Source of the DNA: Actinomadura atramentaria DSM 43919
GTDB lineage: Bacteria; Actinomycetota; Actinomycetes; Streptosporangiales; Streptosporangiaceae
Length of the DNA stretch: 64,000 nt
Assembly (NCBI RefSeq): GCF_000381885.1
Contig: NZ_KB907227.1
Location: 1 to 64,000 of the forward strand
Reading direction: 5' to 3'
Numbering within the stretch: the first letter of the stretch is position 1; each line of letters starts with the position of its first letter. This document shows positions 8,284-16,682 of this stretch, piece after piece. The notes beneath the pieces are model-generated. The model saw only the letters and a list, made by a program, of their open reading frames with translations. It was not told the DNA's origin and did not search any database. The position numbers were made by a program, and so were the translations under genes.

Positions 8284-9768
8284 GTGCATCTCGAACTCTG
8301 GCTACTCCTCGGATCCACACTCGTACTCAGCGCGATCGTCGCGGTGCGCCTGTCCCACCGCGCCGGGCTGCCCAGCCTCCTGGCGTACATGGGGCTCGGC
8401 CTCCTCATCGGCGAATCCGGCCTGGGCATCGACTTCGACAACGCCGAACTCGCCGAGGTCCTCGGGCTCGCCGCGCTCGTCCTGATCCTCGCCGAGGGCG
8501 GCATCACCACCGACTGGCGGCACGTCCGCGCCTCGGTGCCCGCCGCGATCTCGGTCTCCGTCCTCGGCACGCTGATCAGCATCGGCGTCGTCGCCGGGGC
8601 CGCGATGTGGCTGCTCGACATGAACTGGCAGCTCGCGTTCCTGCTCGCCGCCGTCCTCGCGCCCACCGACGCCGCCGCCGTGTTCTCCGTACTGCGGCGA
8701 TTGCCCCTCCCGTCCCGGCTCACCGGGTTGCTCGAAGCCGAGTCCGGATTCAACGACGCCCCCGTCGTGATCATCGTCGTCACGCTCAGCACCGCCCACG
8801 CGAGCGTCCCGAACCTCCCCGAGCTGTTCGGCGTCATGGTGTACGAGCTGGTCGCGGGCGGACTCATCGGCTTCGCCATCGGCTGGCTCGGCGCGTACGG
8901 GCTGCGGCACATCGCGCTGCCCGCGTCCGGCCTCTACCCCATCGCGGTGCTGTCGCTGTCGGTCGCCGCGTACGGCGTCACGGCGGAACTGCACGCCAGC
9001 GGGTTCCTCGCCGTGTACGTCAGCGCGCTCGTCCTCGGCAACTCGCGGCTCCCCCACCGGCCCGCCACGCGCGGTTTCGCCGAGGGGATCGGCTGGCTCG
9101 CCCAGATCGGGCTGTTCGTCATGCTCGGACTGCTCGCCTCGCCTGATCAGCTTCCCGCCCAGATCGTCCCCGCGCTCATCATCGGGTCGATCCTGCTGCT
9201 CGTCGCGCGGCCGATCTCGGTCGTGCTGTCGACGATCGGATTCCGGCTGAGCTGGGGCGAGAAGATGTTCGCGTCCTGGGCTGGGCTGCGCGGGGCCGTG
9301 CCGATCATCCTCGCGACGATCCCGTGGGTGAACGACGTCGAGGGCGCGGACCGGCTGTTCTCCATCGTCTTCGCGATCGTCGTGGTGTTCACGCTCGTCC
9401 AGGGGCCGACGCTGCCGCTCGTCGCGCGCTGGTGCCGGCTCAAGAACGACGACGCCCCGCGCGAACTCGGCGTCGAGGCCGCGCCGCTGGAGGAACTGCA
9501 CGCCGAGCTGCTGGAGATCCGGGTGCCGCCGGACTCCCTGCTCGGCGGCGTGGAGCTGTTCGAGCTGCGGCTGCCCAAAGGCGCGTCGATCACGCTCGTC
9601 GTCCGGGACGGGACGAGCTTCGTGCCCGGGGCGACCACCGCGCTCCAGGGCGGCGACACCCTGCTCGTCATCGCGACCGAGGACGTCCGGGACCTCACCG
9701 AACGGCGGCTCCGCGCCATCAGCAGGCGCGGCAAGCTCGCGGGCTGGTTCGGCGAGACGGGCGGGTAG
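8284..9768 (+). CDS. CPA1 cation/proton antiporter with C-terminal TrkA-C (RCK_C) domain
   Basis: The product (494 aa) has about 12 membrane segments over residues 1-395, typical of NhaP/CvrA-type CPA1 antiporters that exchange K+ or Na+ for protons. LAPTDAAAV and the LEAESGFNDAP segment carry the ion-binding aspartates expected of the family. Residues about 410-485 form a cytosolic RCK_C/TrkA-C domain, which usually binds a ligand such as a cyclic dinucleotide or nucleotide and gates transport. The start is GTG at 8284 with GGGGAGGG in front. It stands alone downstream of the folate gene. Ion specificity cannot be told from the sequence. Confidence 0.9.
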   Translation: MHLELWLLLGSTLVLSAIVAVRLSHRAGLPSLLAYMGLGLLIGESGLGIDFDNAELAEVLGLAALVLILAEGGITTDWRHVRASVPAAISVSVLGTLISIGVVAGAAMWLLDMNWQLAFLLAAVLAPTDAAAVFSVLRRLPLPSRLTGLLEAESGFNDAPVVIIVVTLSTAHASVPNLPELFGVMVYELVAGGLIGFAIGWLGAYGLRHIALPASGLYPIAVLSLSVAAYGVTAELHASGFLAVYVSALVLGNSRLPHRPATRGFAEGIGWLAQIGLFVMLGLLASPDQLPAQIVPALIIGSILLLVARPISVVLSTIGFRLSWGEKMFASWAGLRGAVPIILATIPWVNDVEGADRLFSIVFAIVVVFTLVQGPTLPLVARWCRLKNDDAPRELGVEAAPLEELHAELLEIRVPPDSLLGGVELFELRLPKGASITLVVRDGTSFVPGATTALQGGDTLLVIATEDVRDLTERRLRAISRRGKLAGWFGETGG

Positions 9769-9892
9769 GCCGGGGCGCGCCCGCTCCGGGAACAGGGGCG
9801 GGACGAATCCCGTTGCCATCATCGGTACCATTAGCAGTCGTTTCAACTGAGTGCCAGCCCGCTGGTCCGGGCTGAGTCAGCGAGGAGGAACC

Positions 9893-10261
9893 GTGCCGAC
9901 GTATCAGTACGTTTGCACCGAGTGCGGCGAGCCTCTGGAGGTCGTGCAGAAGTTCAGCGACGACGCGCTGACCGAGTGCCCGGCCTGCTCGGGCAAGCTC
10001 CGCAAGGTCTTCTCGGCGGCGGGGATCATCTTCAAGGGGTCGGGCTTCTACCGGACCGACAGCCGGGGGTCGGGGTCGACGTCCACGGTGACGTCGTCGT
10101 CCTCGAACTCGTCGTCGGGCGGGTCGGACTCGGGCAAGACGGACGCTTCTTCGTCGTCCTCGTCCTCGGGGAAGAGCGAGTCGTCCTCCTCTTCTTCCTC
10201 GGCGTCTTCGTCGTCTTCGTCTTCGTCTTCGTCTTCGTCTTCGTCGGAGAAGGTCGCCTGA
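9893..10261 (+). CDS. FmdB-family zinc-ribbon protein with polyserine tail
   Basis: The product (122 aa) begins with the FmdB regulatory-type zinc ribbon: CTECGEP and CPACSGK give a four-cysteine metal site, followed by the conserved FSAAGIIFKGSGFYRTDSR. The rest, about 65 residues, is almost only Ser with Gly, Thr and Lys. The family is widespread but has no agreed biochemical role. The start is GTG at 9893 after GAGGAGGAA. The tail is encoded by an alternating TCG/TCT array (around 10200-10245), an unusual use of TCT in this genome that points to slippage expansion. Confidence 0.88.
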   Translation: MPTYQYVCTECGEPLEVVQKFSDDALTECPACSGKLRKVFSAAGIIFKGSGFYRTDSRGSGSTSTVTSSSSNSSSGGSDSGKTDASSSSSSSGKSESSSSSSSASSSSSSSSSSSSSSEKVA

Positions 10262-10268
10262 CGCACGT

Positions 10269-10320
10269 CGATCTCCCCCTCCGGGCGCGCTCGCTTCGCC
10301 TCCGGAGGGAGATCGTGCTT
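10269..10320 (+). terminator. Terminator after the FmdB gene
   Basis: Inverted arms at 10269-10284 and 10302-10314 (ending CTCCGG and beginning CCGGAG) pair over about 13 bp with a two-base bulge. A short T-rich run follows. It sits 8 bp past the stop codon. A second smaller hairpin, GCCGCTCG / CGAGCGGC, lies at 10381-10406 in the same gene-free stretch (10262-10535). Confidence 0.65.
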
Positions 10321-10476
10321 TCCGCCGACCGGCCTGGTACCGCCGGTCCTTCGCCGACCCTGCTCGGGGGCGCGGTGCTCGCCGCTCGCGTCTTTCGCCG
10401 AGCGGCGGCTTCCTGTTCGGCCGCCGCAGTCCGCCGCACCGCGCTCACCTGCGGCAATGCCGTCGCGGGCACCGAG

Positions 10477-10485
10477 TTATCCACA
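10477..10485 (+). promoter_or_regulatory. Single DnaA-box-like site and leaderless promoter region
   Basis: TTATCCACA is a perfect DnaA-box consensus, but it is alone, so it is not an origin. Further on, TAGGGT at 10524-10529 ends 6 nt before the ATG of the phosphorylase gene, a leaderless -10 like the one at galU. Confidence 0.4.
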
Positions 10486-10535
10486 GCCTGTGCGTGATTT
10501 CGGCGCGCCGCGCGGCGGCTGTCTAGGGTCGCGGC

Positions 10536-11354
10536 ATGACGACTTCGCGCCCGCCCGTCGCCGAGATCGGCGTCATCGGCGGTTCGGGCTTCTACTCCTT
10601 CCTCACCGACGCCGAGGAGATCCGCGTCGACACGCCGTTCGGCGCGCCCAGCGACCCGGTCGCGGTCGGCGAGCTCGCCGGGCGGCGGGTCGCGTTCCTG
10701 CCGCGCCACGGCCGCGACCACCGGTTCCCGCCGCACGCGATCCCCTACCGGGCGAACCTGTGGGCGCTGCGGTCCCTCGGCGTGCGGCAGGTCGTCGCGC
10801 CGAGCGCCGTCGGGTCGCTCGTGCCCGACCGGGGGCCGGGGACGCTCGCCGTGCCGGACCAGCTCGTCGACCGCACGGCCGGCCGCGCCCAGACGTACTA
10901 CGAGCGGGGCGGCGCGGTCCACGTCCCGTTCGCCGACCCGTACTGCGCGGAGGGCCGCCGGGTCTCGCTCGCGGCGGGCCGCGCCGCCGGATGGGAGCCG
11001 GTGGACGGCGGCACGCTGGTCGTCGTCGAGGGGCCGCGCTTCTCGACGCGCGCCGAGTCGCAGTGGTTCGCGGCGCAGGGGTGGACGCTCGTCGGGATGA
11101 CGGGGCATCCCGAGGCCGTCCTCGCGCGGGAACTCGCGCTCTGCTACACGCCGCTGTGCCTCGTCACCGACCTCGACGCGGGCGTCGAGACGGGCGAGGG
11201 CGTGACGATGGCGGACGTCCTGGCGGTGTTCCGCGCCAACATCGGGCGGCTGCGGACGCTCGTCGGCGACGTGGTGGCCGCGCTCCCGGCCGAGCGGACG
11301 TGCGCGTGCCCGGACGTCCTGTCCGGCGCGGACCTGCCCCTGGAGCTGCCGTGA
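10536..11354 (+). CDS. mtnP: S-methyl-5'-thioadenosine (or thioinosine) phosphorylase
   Basis: The product (272 aa) is a PNP/MTA phosphorylase family 2 enzyme that cleaves methylthioadenosine or methylthioinosine with phosphate in methionine salvage. GVIGGSGFYSF (phosphate site), HGRDHRFPPHAIPYRANLW, VVEGPRFSTRAES and GMTGHPEAVLAREL are the family blocks in order. Whether adenine or hypoxanthine is released cannot be decided by eye. The next gene starts inside its stop codon (GTGA). Confidence 0.9.
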   Translation: MTTSRPPVAEIGVIGGSGFYSFLTDAEEIRVDTPFGAPSDPVAVGELAGRRVAFLPRHGRDHRFPPHAIPYRANLWALRSLGVRQVVAPSAVGSLVPDRGPGTLAVPDQLVDRTAGRAQTYYERGGAVHVPFADPYCAEGRRVSLAAGRAAGWEPVDGGTLVVVEGPRFSTRAESQWFAAQGWTLVGMTGHPEAVLARELALCYTPLCLVTDLDAGVETGEGVTMADVLAVFRANIGRLRTLVGDVVAALPAERTCACPDVLSGADLPLELP

Positions 11355-12874
11355 ACAGGGCTGGTATGAACAGGGCCGGCGCGCTGTCGGCGCGGTCCCG
11401 GTTACTGCGCCGGCGCCGCCCGCTGGCGGCGGCGCTCGCGGCGCTCGGCACGGGCTTCGGGCTGCTCGCGCTGCGCCCGCCCGGCGCGGCCGCGGCGGAC
11501 GTCCTCGCCGCCGCGCGCGACCTGCCCGCCGGGGTGACGATCCGTCCCTCGGACGTGCGGCGGACGGCCGTCCCGCCGAGCGCGGTGCCCGCCGGAGCCC
11601 TGCACGGCCGGATCGCCGGCCGGGTGCTGGCGGGCGCGATGCGGGCGGGCGAGCTGTTCACCGACGCGCGGGTCGTGGGCGCGGCGGGCCTGCTGCGCGG
11701 CCTTCCGGCCGGGACCGTCGCGACCCCCGTCCGCATCGCGGACGCCGACGCGGTCCGCCTGCTGCGGCCGGGCGACCGCGTGGACATCCTGGCGGCCGGA
11801 CCATCGGACGGCGCGGCGGCGACCGAACCGGCGGCGGATGTGGAGATTCCCGGCCCCGGACCGCGAACGCCGGGCGAGGACGGCGAACGGCCGGAGTCGC
11901 CCGGCAACGCGCGGCCCGGCATGTTCGACGGCGGCGGAACACCGCCGGGAACAACGGAAGGCACGCAACCGGGTGGCTCTGGCACGAGACCTGGCGCGTC
12001 CGGCAACGGTGAACAATCCCGGAGGTCCGGCGACGGGGAACGGCCCAGGACGTCCGGCGGCGGTGACACGCACCCGATAACGCCCCGCAGCGGACCTCGC
12101 CCGGGAAAGCCCAGCGAGAACGGCGAACGGTCGGGGGCGTCCGGCAGCACGCACCCGGAGACTCCCCGCGGCAGACCCCGGCCCGGGGTACCTGACGGAG
12201 CCAGCACGCGGTCGGGAAAGCGCGGCGACGTCGGCAAGCCTGGCAGCGTGAGGGAACACCCCGCGACTCCGGGGACACGACGCGAGGCGTCCGGCACACG
12301 GCCCGGGATGCCGCGCGGGAACAAGCGATCGGGTTCCGCAGGCGCGCCCATCCTTCCCCGACCGGGCCTGGAACCGTTCCAGCCCGTGTCGGTCAGCGCT
12401 GGGCGCGCGCGTCCATCGTCGCGGCGCCCGCCCTTCGCATCGGCCGCCGGATGGTCGGACCGCCCGTCGCCTCTCGCGCGTCCGGCCGAGCCTGCGGCGG
12501 CTGCAGCGAGCGGGTTCATGCCGCAGAGGCGGCGAGCGACGCCCATTCCGCTGCCCCCAGACCCGGCGAGCGCGAATCTCGCCGGACGACCGACTCCGCC
12601 GAGCGTGAACTCCGGCCCTGTGGGTCCGGCGGGCACCGACTCCGGTGGTCCTCCGCGTCCCATGAACGTGGGCTTCGGTGAATCCACCGGCCCGGCGGGC
12701 GGGGGCTACGGCGGCCGGGCGCGGCTGATCGTCGCCGGAGTGACGGTGGTCGCGGTTCCGAAGATCCGCGCGCAGGGCGAAGGCGCGCTGATCGTCGTCG
12801 CGACGGACCGCGCGCAGGCCGCCGCGCTGACCGGCGCGGGCGGCTACCTGGCGGTCACGATCAGCCCGGGATAG
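11351..12874 (+). CDS. SAF-domain (CpaB/RcpC-like) protein with giant low-complexity insertion
   Basis: The product (507 aa) starts with a basic N-terminus and a membrane anchor (about 20-38), then a SAF domain (about 45-150: ARDLPAGVTIRPSDVRR, then GLPAGTVATPVRIAD and LLRPGDRVDILA). The conserved C-terminal strand of the same domain, LIVAGVTVVAVP then GALIVVATDRAQAAAL, appears only at residues 456-507. Between them lie about 300 residues of G/S/P/R/T/E-rich degenerate repeats around motifs such as NGERSGASG and THPETPRGRPRPG. Relatives of Flp pilus assembly protein CpaB are normally 200-260 aa without this insert. The start is GTG at 11351, overlapping the mtnP stop; ATG 11366 is the alternative. 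Role probably at the cell surface; function otherwise unknown. Confidence 0.8.
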   Translation: MNRAGMNRAGALSARSRLLRRRRPLAAALAALGTGFGLLALRPPGAAAADVLAAARDLPAGVTIRPSDVRRTAVPPSAVPAGALHGRIAGRVLAGAMRAGELFTDARVVGAAGLLRGLPAGTVATPVRIADADAVRLLRPGDRVDILAAGPSDGAAATEPAADVEIPGPGPRTPGEDGERPESPGNARPGMFDGGGTPPGTTEGTQPGGSGTRPGASGNGEQSRRSGDGERPRTSGGGDTHPITPRSGPRPGKPSENGERSGASGSTHPETPRGRPRPGVPDGASTRSGKRGDVGKPGSVREHPATPGTRREASGTRPGMPRGNKRSGSAGAPILPRPGLEPFQPVSVSAGRARPSSRRPPFASAAGWSDRPSPLARPAEPAAAAASGFMPQRRRATPIPLPPDPASANLAGRPTPPSVNSGPVGPAGTDSGGPPRPMNVGFGESTGPAGGGYGGRARLIVAGVTVVAVPKIRAQGEGALIVVATDRAQAAALTGAGGYLAVTISPG

Positions 12875-13104
12875 CGCCGTGAGGTCGGTTCGACGAAAGG
12901 AGGCGTCCGCCCGCGTCCCTCGCGCACTGTGACCAGGTTCACCGGAGTTCCGGGCCGCCAGCGGGAGCGCGCCATCCGATCCTCAAGCGGTTCGGACGGA
13001 AAGCGCCGAGCGGCAGTCCTCGGTAACACCGCTCATGGAGCCGGGCACACAGGGTAAGAAGGAGGCCGCACGAACACCCCCGACATGTTGTGGAGAGAAC
13101 CCTG

Positions 13105-13554
13105 ATGGGCGGCTTCAAGAAGTTCCTGATCCGCGGAAACCTGGTCGATCTCGCGGTCGCGGTCGTCGTCGGCGCGGCGTTCGCGTCGCTGGTGAAGGAC
13201 TTCGCGAACTCGTTCATCACGCCGCTGATCGCGCTGTTCGGCGGGAAGCCGGACTACACCGAGCTGACGTTCAAGATCGCCGGAACGACGTTTCCCTACG
13301 GCAACTTCGTGACCTCGGCCCTGTCGTTCTTCATCACGGCGGCGATCGTGTACTTCCTGGTGGTCCTGCCGACCAGCAAGATCCTCGAACGCCTCGACCG
13401 CGGGAAGGAGCGCACCGAGCGCGAGTGCCCCGAGTGCCTGGGCGAGATCCCGATTCGGGCCCGCCGCTGCCGCCACTGCACGGCGGTCGTCATCGAGTCC
13501 GCCCCCGCGGACGCCGTCGCCCCGAACCCCCGCTCAGGCTCCACCACCGCCTGA
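13105..13554 (+). CDS. mscL: Large-conductance mechanosensitive channel MscL with zinc-ribbon tail
   Basis: The product (149 aa) is a homopentameric tension-gated channel that vents solutes during hypo-osmotic shock. The N-terminal FKKFLIRGNLVDLAVAVVVG is the gating helix and TM1; TM2 lies at about 70-95. After the normal C-terminus an extra CPECLGEIPIRARRCRHC supplies a CxxC...CxxC zinc ribbon, a variant frequent in actinobacteria. The ATG at 13105 has GGAGAG 8 nt upstream; an in-frame GTG at 13090 is less likely. Confidence 0.93.
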   Translation: MGGFKKFLIRGNLVDLAVAVVVGAAFASLVKDFANSFITPLIALFGGKPDYTELTFKIAGTTFPYGNFVTSALSFFITAAIVYFLVVLPTSKILERLDRGKERTERECPECLGEIPIRARRCRHCTAVVIESAPADAVAPNPRSGSTTA

Positions 13555-13630
13555 CCGACGCGCCGCCCGGCGCAGAAGGGAATGAACGAGCCGAACGCCC
13601 AATTCAACCCGCCGAGCTTCGGCGTCGCAG

Positions 13631-13676
13631 AGCGCCGCAGTCCCACGCCAGTGAGGCGCAGGCGGCGGCTTTTTCG
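13631..13676 (+). terminator. Probable terminator between convergent mscL and peptidase genes
   Basis: AGCGCCGC pairs with GCGGCGGCT (one bulge) over a long loop and is followed by TTTTT on the plus strand. It lies about 80 bp past the mscL stop and just before the end of the convergent gene. Confidence 0.45.
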
Positions 13677-13683
13677 TCCGCTT

Positions 13684-14709
13684 CTACTCGGTGCCGAATT
13701 CCCAGTGCCACGGTTCGAAGGGGTTGCTGTACGCCCAGGCGGGGTGGCGCCAGCCGAAGCGGCCCGCGTTCGCCTCCATCCAGCGGAACTGGATCGAGCC
13801 GGAGATCTGGACGCCGCCGCAGATGTCGACGGCCTGGCCCTTGCCGTGGTTGCTCGTCCCCGGGACGGCGGCGAACGCCGGGCGGCGGGCGTAGATCGAC
13901 TGCTGCTCGGCGAGGCTGCGGTAGGAGTCGGTGAGGCACATGTCGCGGCCGAACCGCCTCTTGTAGGCGGCGTTGAGCTTGTAGAAGGCGAGGGCCGCGT
14001 CGGCGCGCAGCTCGCGGCCCTTCTGCGGCAGGGGGCACAGGTACTTGTCCGGGATGAGCCCGTTGGGGAACCGCTTGGCGTCCGCCGCGAGGCTCTTGTC
14101 GCAGGCCATCTCCAGGCGGCGCTCGCGGCTGACGTCCAGCTTGTTCATCATCGCGGTGAGCTGCCGGGTGAGGTCCGCCGACTTCGTCTTGAGGTCCTGG
14201 ATCTGCTGCTCCACCTTCGTCTGCGCGACGGCGTTGCGCGACTGCAGGTCCTGGGCGGTGGACGCGAGCTGCTCGCGGCGCTTCTCGTACTGACCGGCCT
14301 GCGCGATGAGGCCCTGCTGGTCGGCGGCGAGGTGGTCGACGTCCGCAGAGGTGCGCAGCGCGTCCTCCGGGTCGCCGGTGCCGAAGACCGCCATCGACCC
14401 GGCGGCGTTCTGCTGCTGGTAGCTGGCGTTGGCGAGGCTGGCGAGCGGGCCGCGCACGCGGTTGACGTCCGCCTCGGCCGCGGCGAGCTGCTTGAGCGTC
14501 GTCTGGAGCTTGCGCTGGGAGCCTTCGAGGTCCTTCTCGCGGCCCTCCAGTTGCCTGGTCGCCTTCTCCAGGTCCTTCCGCGCCGCGGTGGCCTGGCGCT
14601 GCAGCGCGTCCAGCGGGTCCTGGCGCTGCGCGGCCCGTCCGGGGGACGCGCCGATCGCCGACATCACCAGGACGACCGCGGTCAGCACCGCCGCCCGGGG
14701 GGATGGCAC
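13684..14709 (-). CDS. Secreted coiled-coil D-alanyl-D-alanine carboxypeptidase (VanY/M15B)
   Basis: The product (341 aa) has a signal peptide (about 1-27, ending GRAA), a long coiled coil (about 30-190, repeated QL.. /EK.. heptads) and an M15B peptidase domain (about 215-341). The zinc motif is SNHGKGQAVDICG and the C-terminal HPAWA...PWHWEF supplies the last catalytic/zinc histidine. Such enzymes trim peptidoglycan stem peptides; the coiled coil resembles those that tether or regulate hydrolases near the divisome. The start is GTG at 14709 because AGGAGG lies 8 nt upstream. Confidence 0.9.
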   Translation of the reverse strand: MPSPRAAVLTAVVLVMSAIGASPGRAAQRQDPLDALQRQATAARKDLEKATRQLEGREKDLEGSQRKLQTTLKQLAAAEADVNRVRGPLASLANASYQQQNAAGSMAVFGTGDPEDALRTSADVDHLAADQQGLIAQAGQYEKRREQLASTAQDLQSRNAVAQTKVEQQIQDLKTKSADLTRQLTAMMNKLDVSRERRLEMACDKSLAADAKRFPNGLIPDKYLCPLPQKGRELRADAALAFYKLNAAYKRRFGRDMCLTDSYRSLAEQQSIYARRPAFAAVPGTSNHGKGQAVDICGGVQISGSIQFRWMEANAGRFGWRHPAWAYSNPFEPWHWEFGTE

Positions 14710-14786
14710 GGTGGTTTTCCTCCTGATGCCCAAATGCAGAACAGCGCCAGGAACGCTACTACAGGTTCACGGGTCGTCCTGGCAGA

Positions 14787-15143
14787 TCAGCGCGCTCCAC
14801 GCGGATGCCTGCGGCACCATCGCCCGATGACCGGAATGTCCTCCATCCCGGGCGGGCACGGCTCGTACCGCGGCCTCGACGGCCTGCCGGACGGCTTCCG
14901 CCGCGTGCTCGGCGGCGCCGCCGGCCGCGTCGCCTTCGGCGTCGCGCGCCGCACCGGACGCGGCGGGATCGACTCCCCGTACGTGGGATGAATCTCAGGA
15001 CTGCGCGGCGCACGCGCGACGGACGCCTCCGCGCGCTGCGGCGGCGACTCCCGCCCGCCGTCGCGCGACCCCAGCACCGCCAACCCGCCGACGGCGACGC
15101 ACGCGACGATCCCGCCCGTCACGAGGACGGCGGCCCGGCTCAC
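14787..15143 (-). CDS. Small proline/arginine-rich membrane-anchored protein, unknown function
   Basis: The product (about 118 aa) has an N-terminal membrane segment (AAVLVTGGIVACVAVGGLAV) and an Arg/Pro-rich tail ending with two cysteines (EPCPPGMEDIPVIGRWC). High third-position GC supports this strand. The start is uncertain: GTG at 15143 fits the codon pattern, while a GTG at 15248 adds 35 residues with poor codon use. I do not recognise a family. It lies upstream of the peptidase gene on the same strand, 77 bp away. Confidence 0.5.
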   Translation of the reverse strand: MSRAAVLVTGGIVACVAVGGLAVLGSRDGGRESPPQRAEASVARAPRSPEIHPTYGESIPPRPVRRATPKATRPAAPPSTRRKPSGRPSRPRYEPCPPGMEDIPVIGRWCRRHPRGAR

Positions 15144-15329
15144 CCGCCCGCCGCGAACGGCGTCCTCACCCGTCTGCGTCTTCCCCCGATGCCGTCCGCC
15201 CACGGGACGGAAGCGTACAGAAGCGGCCAAGACCCAACGAGCCGGCACCGCATATCGGGGAGCGGACTCCCGTCCCGTTCCCTTAACCTGTACGCGTCGT
15301 CCGCTACGCTCCTGTATCGGGCGTCACCA

Positions 15330-15402
15330 GCCTCCGTAGCTCAGGGGATAGAGCACCGCTCTCCTAAAGCGGGTGTCGCAGGTTCGAATCCTGCCGGGGG
15401 CG
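15330..15402 (+). tRNA. tRNA-Arg (anticodon CCT)
   Basis: A 73-nt cloverleaf: acceptor GCCTCCG/CGGGGGC, D-arm with AGGGGATA, anticodon stem CCGCT/AGCGG with loop CTCCTAA (anticodon CCT, reading AGG), T-loop TTCGAAT. Minor-codon tRNA genes like this are frequent integration sites, and recombinase debris lies immediately downstream. Confidence 0.95.
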
Positions 15403-15424
15403 CCGTACAGACCTGTGCGTGATC

Positions 15425-15790
15425 GCCGTTCTCGGCGTCCGCTGAACCGTCCAGCGCTTCCCGCGCCGCCTCACGCTGGGCGGGAAGCACGTCGCCTCCG
15501 ACGGTCACCTGGAAGCGTCTTCCCTCGGCGGATCTCCAGTCGGAACGCCTCGAACAACCGGTGTGCCATCGCCTCCGGCGGCCCTTCGAGACCCATTCCG
15601 TCGAAAGGGCCTCCAGCAGGTCGGGGCACCGCCGACTCGGCCGTGCGGCCGCCAACTCGGCCAGCCGCCGCTCCTTCTCTTTCCGCTCCGCGCCGAGACT
15701 CGCGACCCGCGCGTTGACCTCCTGGGTGAAGTCAGGGTCCAGGACGTCGAGGTGCTCCAGGCTGGCGACCAGGCGCGCGAGATCGTCCAA
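15425..15790 (-). pseudogene. C-terminal remnant of a large serine recombinase (frameshifted)
   Basis: One frame reads LARLVASLEHLDVLDPDFTQ, then an Arg/Lys/Glu coiled coil and CPDLLEAL, the usual end of actinobacterial serine integrases. The next expected block, RLFEAFRLEI, appears only after a shift into another frame (around 15535-15575). The original frame then resumes with FQVTVGGDVLP. The catalytic N-terminal resolvase domain is absent. The stretch is therefore a double-frameshifted fragment of an integrase, converging on tRNA-Arg. The function it once had was probably integration of an element at this tRNA. Confidence 0.6.
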
Positions 15791-15849
15791 GGCACGGCCT
15801 CGGTTCTGACGCGGTGGGTAGCCGCCGACCCGAGGAACGGGTTTCGACC

Positions 15850-16304
15850 GCGATCAACGCCGTCCGGTCGAACCGACGCGAGAGACGGCGACCGAGCGCG
15901 GCAGCACCCGCCGAGAGCAGCCCCCACACCCCCGGCGACCAGAACGGCACGTGGGTGCCGTAGTCGAGCGCGAACACGCACCCGCCCCGGGCGGCCAGGA
16001 CGCACGTCCGGCCCGCCGCCAGCCGAACATGTTCGCCCCGCGCCGTGCCGTCGTTGAGGTGCTCCTCGGTTTGGTCGATACCGACCCGGCCATCACTGGT
16101 GCCGACAAGACGCAACCCGTCCTGCCACGCGCACGACACCTTCCCCAAGTCATGGACGAGCCCGAGGTACTCGGCGGCCTCGCGCGCGCCGAACGCGTCC
16201 GCGAAACGTTTCGCCCGAGCCGCAGTCCCCCGCAGATGATCCGCCAGGTCGTGACAACGCCCCAGCCCGTTCGCACTGTGCGCATGAATCTCCTCGGAAC
16301 GCAC
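15850..16304 (-). pseudogene. Decayed Cas3-type HD nuclease N-terminal fragment
   Basis: The reading frame starts at GTG 16304 and shows HAHSANGLGRCHDLADHLRG, then TAARAKRFADAFGA, GLVHDLGK and CAWQDGL, which is the order of motifs in the HD domain of type I CRISPR nuclease Cas3. The following DHK.AG motif has decayed to DQTEEHLNDG, similarity fades after about 110 residues, and the helicase part is missing. No CRISPR array or other cas gene is seen nearby. It runs into the recombinase fragment on the same strand, so the two look like adjoining scars of deleted accessory DNA. Confidence 0.55.
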
Positions 16305-16682
16305 CCGGCGACCTCCACCGCGGAGAAGCTCACCCGGTCACGGCAAGCAGCCGACGACCTCGGCCAGTAGCTTTACCGCAACCATTCGTCACCGAGCACC
16401 CGTTCACGCCAACGGACCAGAGTTGGCTCACCCCAGCAAACGACTTGACGCCGCCCGCAGCGCGGATCGGCCAACAGCACGCCGCCGGGCCTCACCGCTT
16501 GCGACCTCGCAGCGGGCGAGTGCTCCTAATCGCGATCGAACGCAGCTGGTCACGGGCACTGGGCCTGCGCCGTCTGTCTGGTCCCCGCAGGGAGCACGCC
16601 GAAAATCGGGCGGGGCGTCAGCGCAACTGAGCCCCGCCCGATCTTGTGAGCCGCAGGGTACGTCGGACTCTCAGTTAACGAA
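16305..16682. other. Gene-free lower-GC stretch
   Basis: Apart from the terminator at 16605-16642 I see no supported gene in these roughly 380 bases. Codon-position bias is absent in all frames, and GC content drops compared with the core genome, consistent with decayed or foreign DNA. Confidence 0.5.
16605..16642 (-). terminator. Terminator of the 45-aa protein gene
   Basis: A perfect 12-bp inverted repeat (ATCGGGCGGGGC / GCCCCGCCCGAT) with a 14-nt loop is followed on the minus strand by TTTT. It lies 40 bp past the stop of the small minus-strand gene. Confidence 0.85.

Noticed and set aside
10477..10485. DnaA box as part of a replication origin
   Set aside because: Only one box, no dnaA/dnaN or AT-rich unwinding region nearby.
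10048..11108. Minus-strand frames with an Asp/Glu-rich (DEDEDEDD) or Thr/Lys-rich protein opposite FmdB and mtnP
   Set aside because: They are antisense readings of the TCG/TCT polyserine array and of a well-conserved phosphorylase gene; no ribosome site or homology.
11164..12687. 507-aa minus-strand frame opposite the SAF gene
   Set aside because: Pro/Gly/Arg shadow of the repetitive insert; codon bias favours the plus strand.
15330..15402. Direct repeat of the tRNA-Arg 3' end as attR of an integrated island
   Set aside because: I looked for a second copy of the T-arm/acceptor sequence through 20 kb and saw none, so no attachment-site pair can be claimed.
14805..15422. 205-aa plus-strand frame running into tRNA-Arg
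   Set aside because: Overlaps the tRNA and is antisense to a better-supported small membrane protein.
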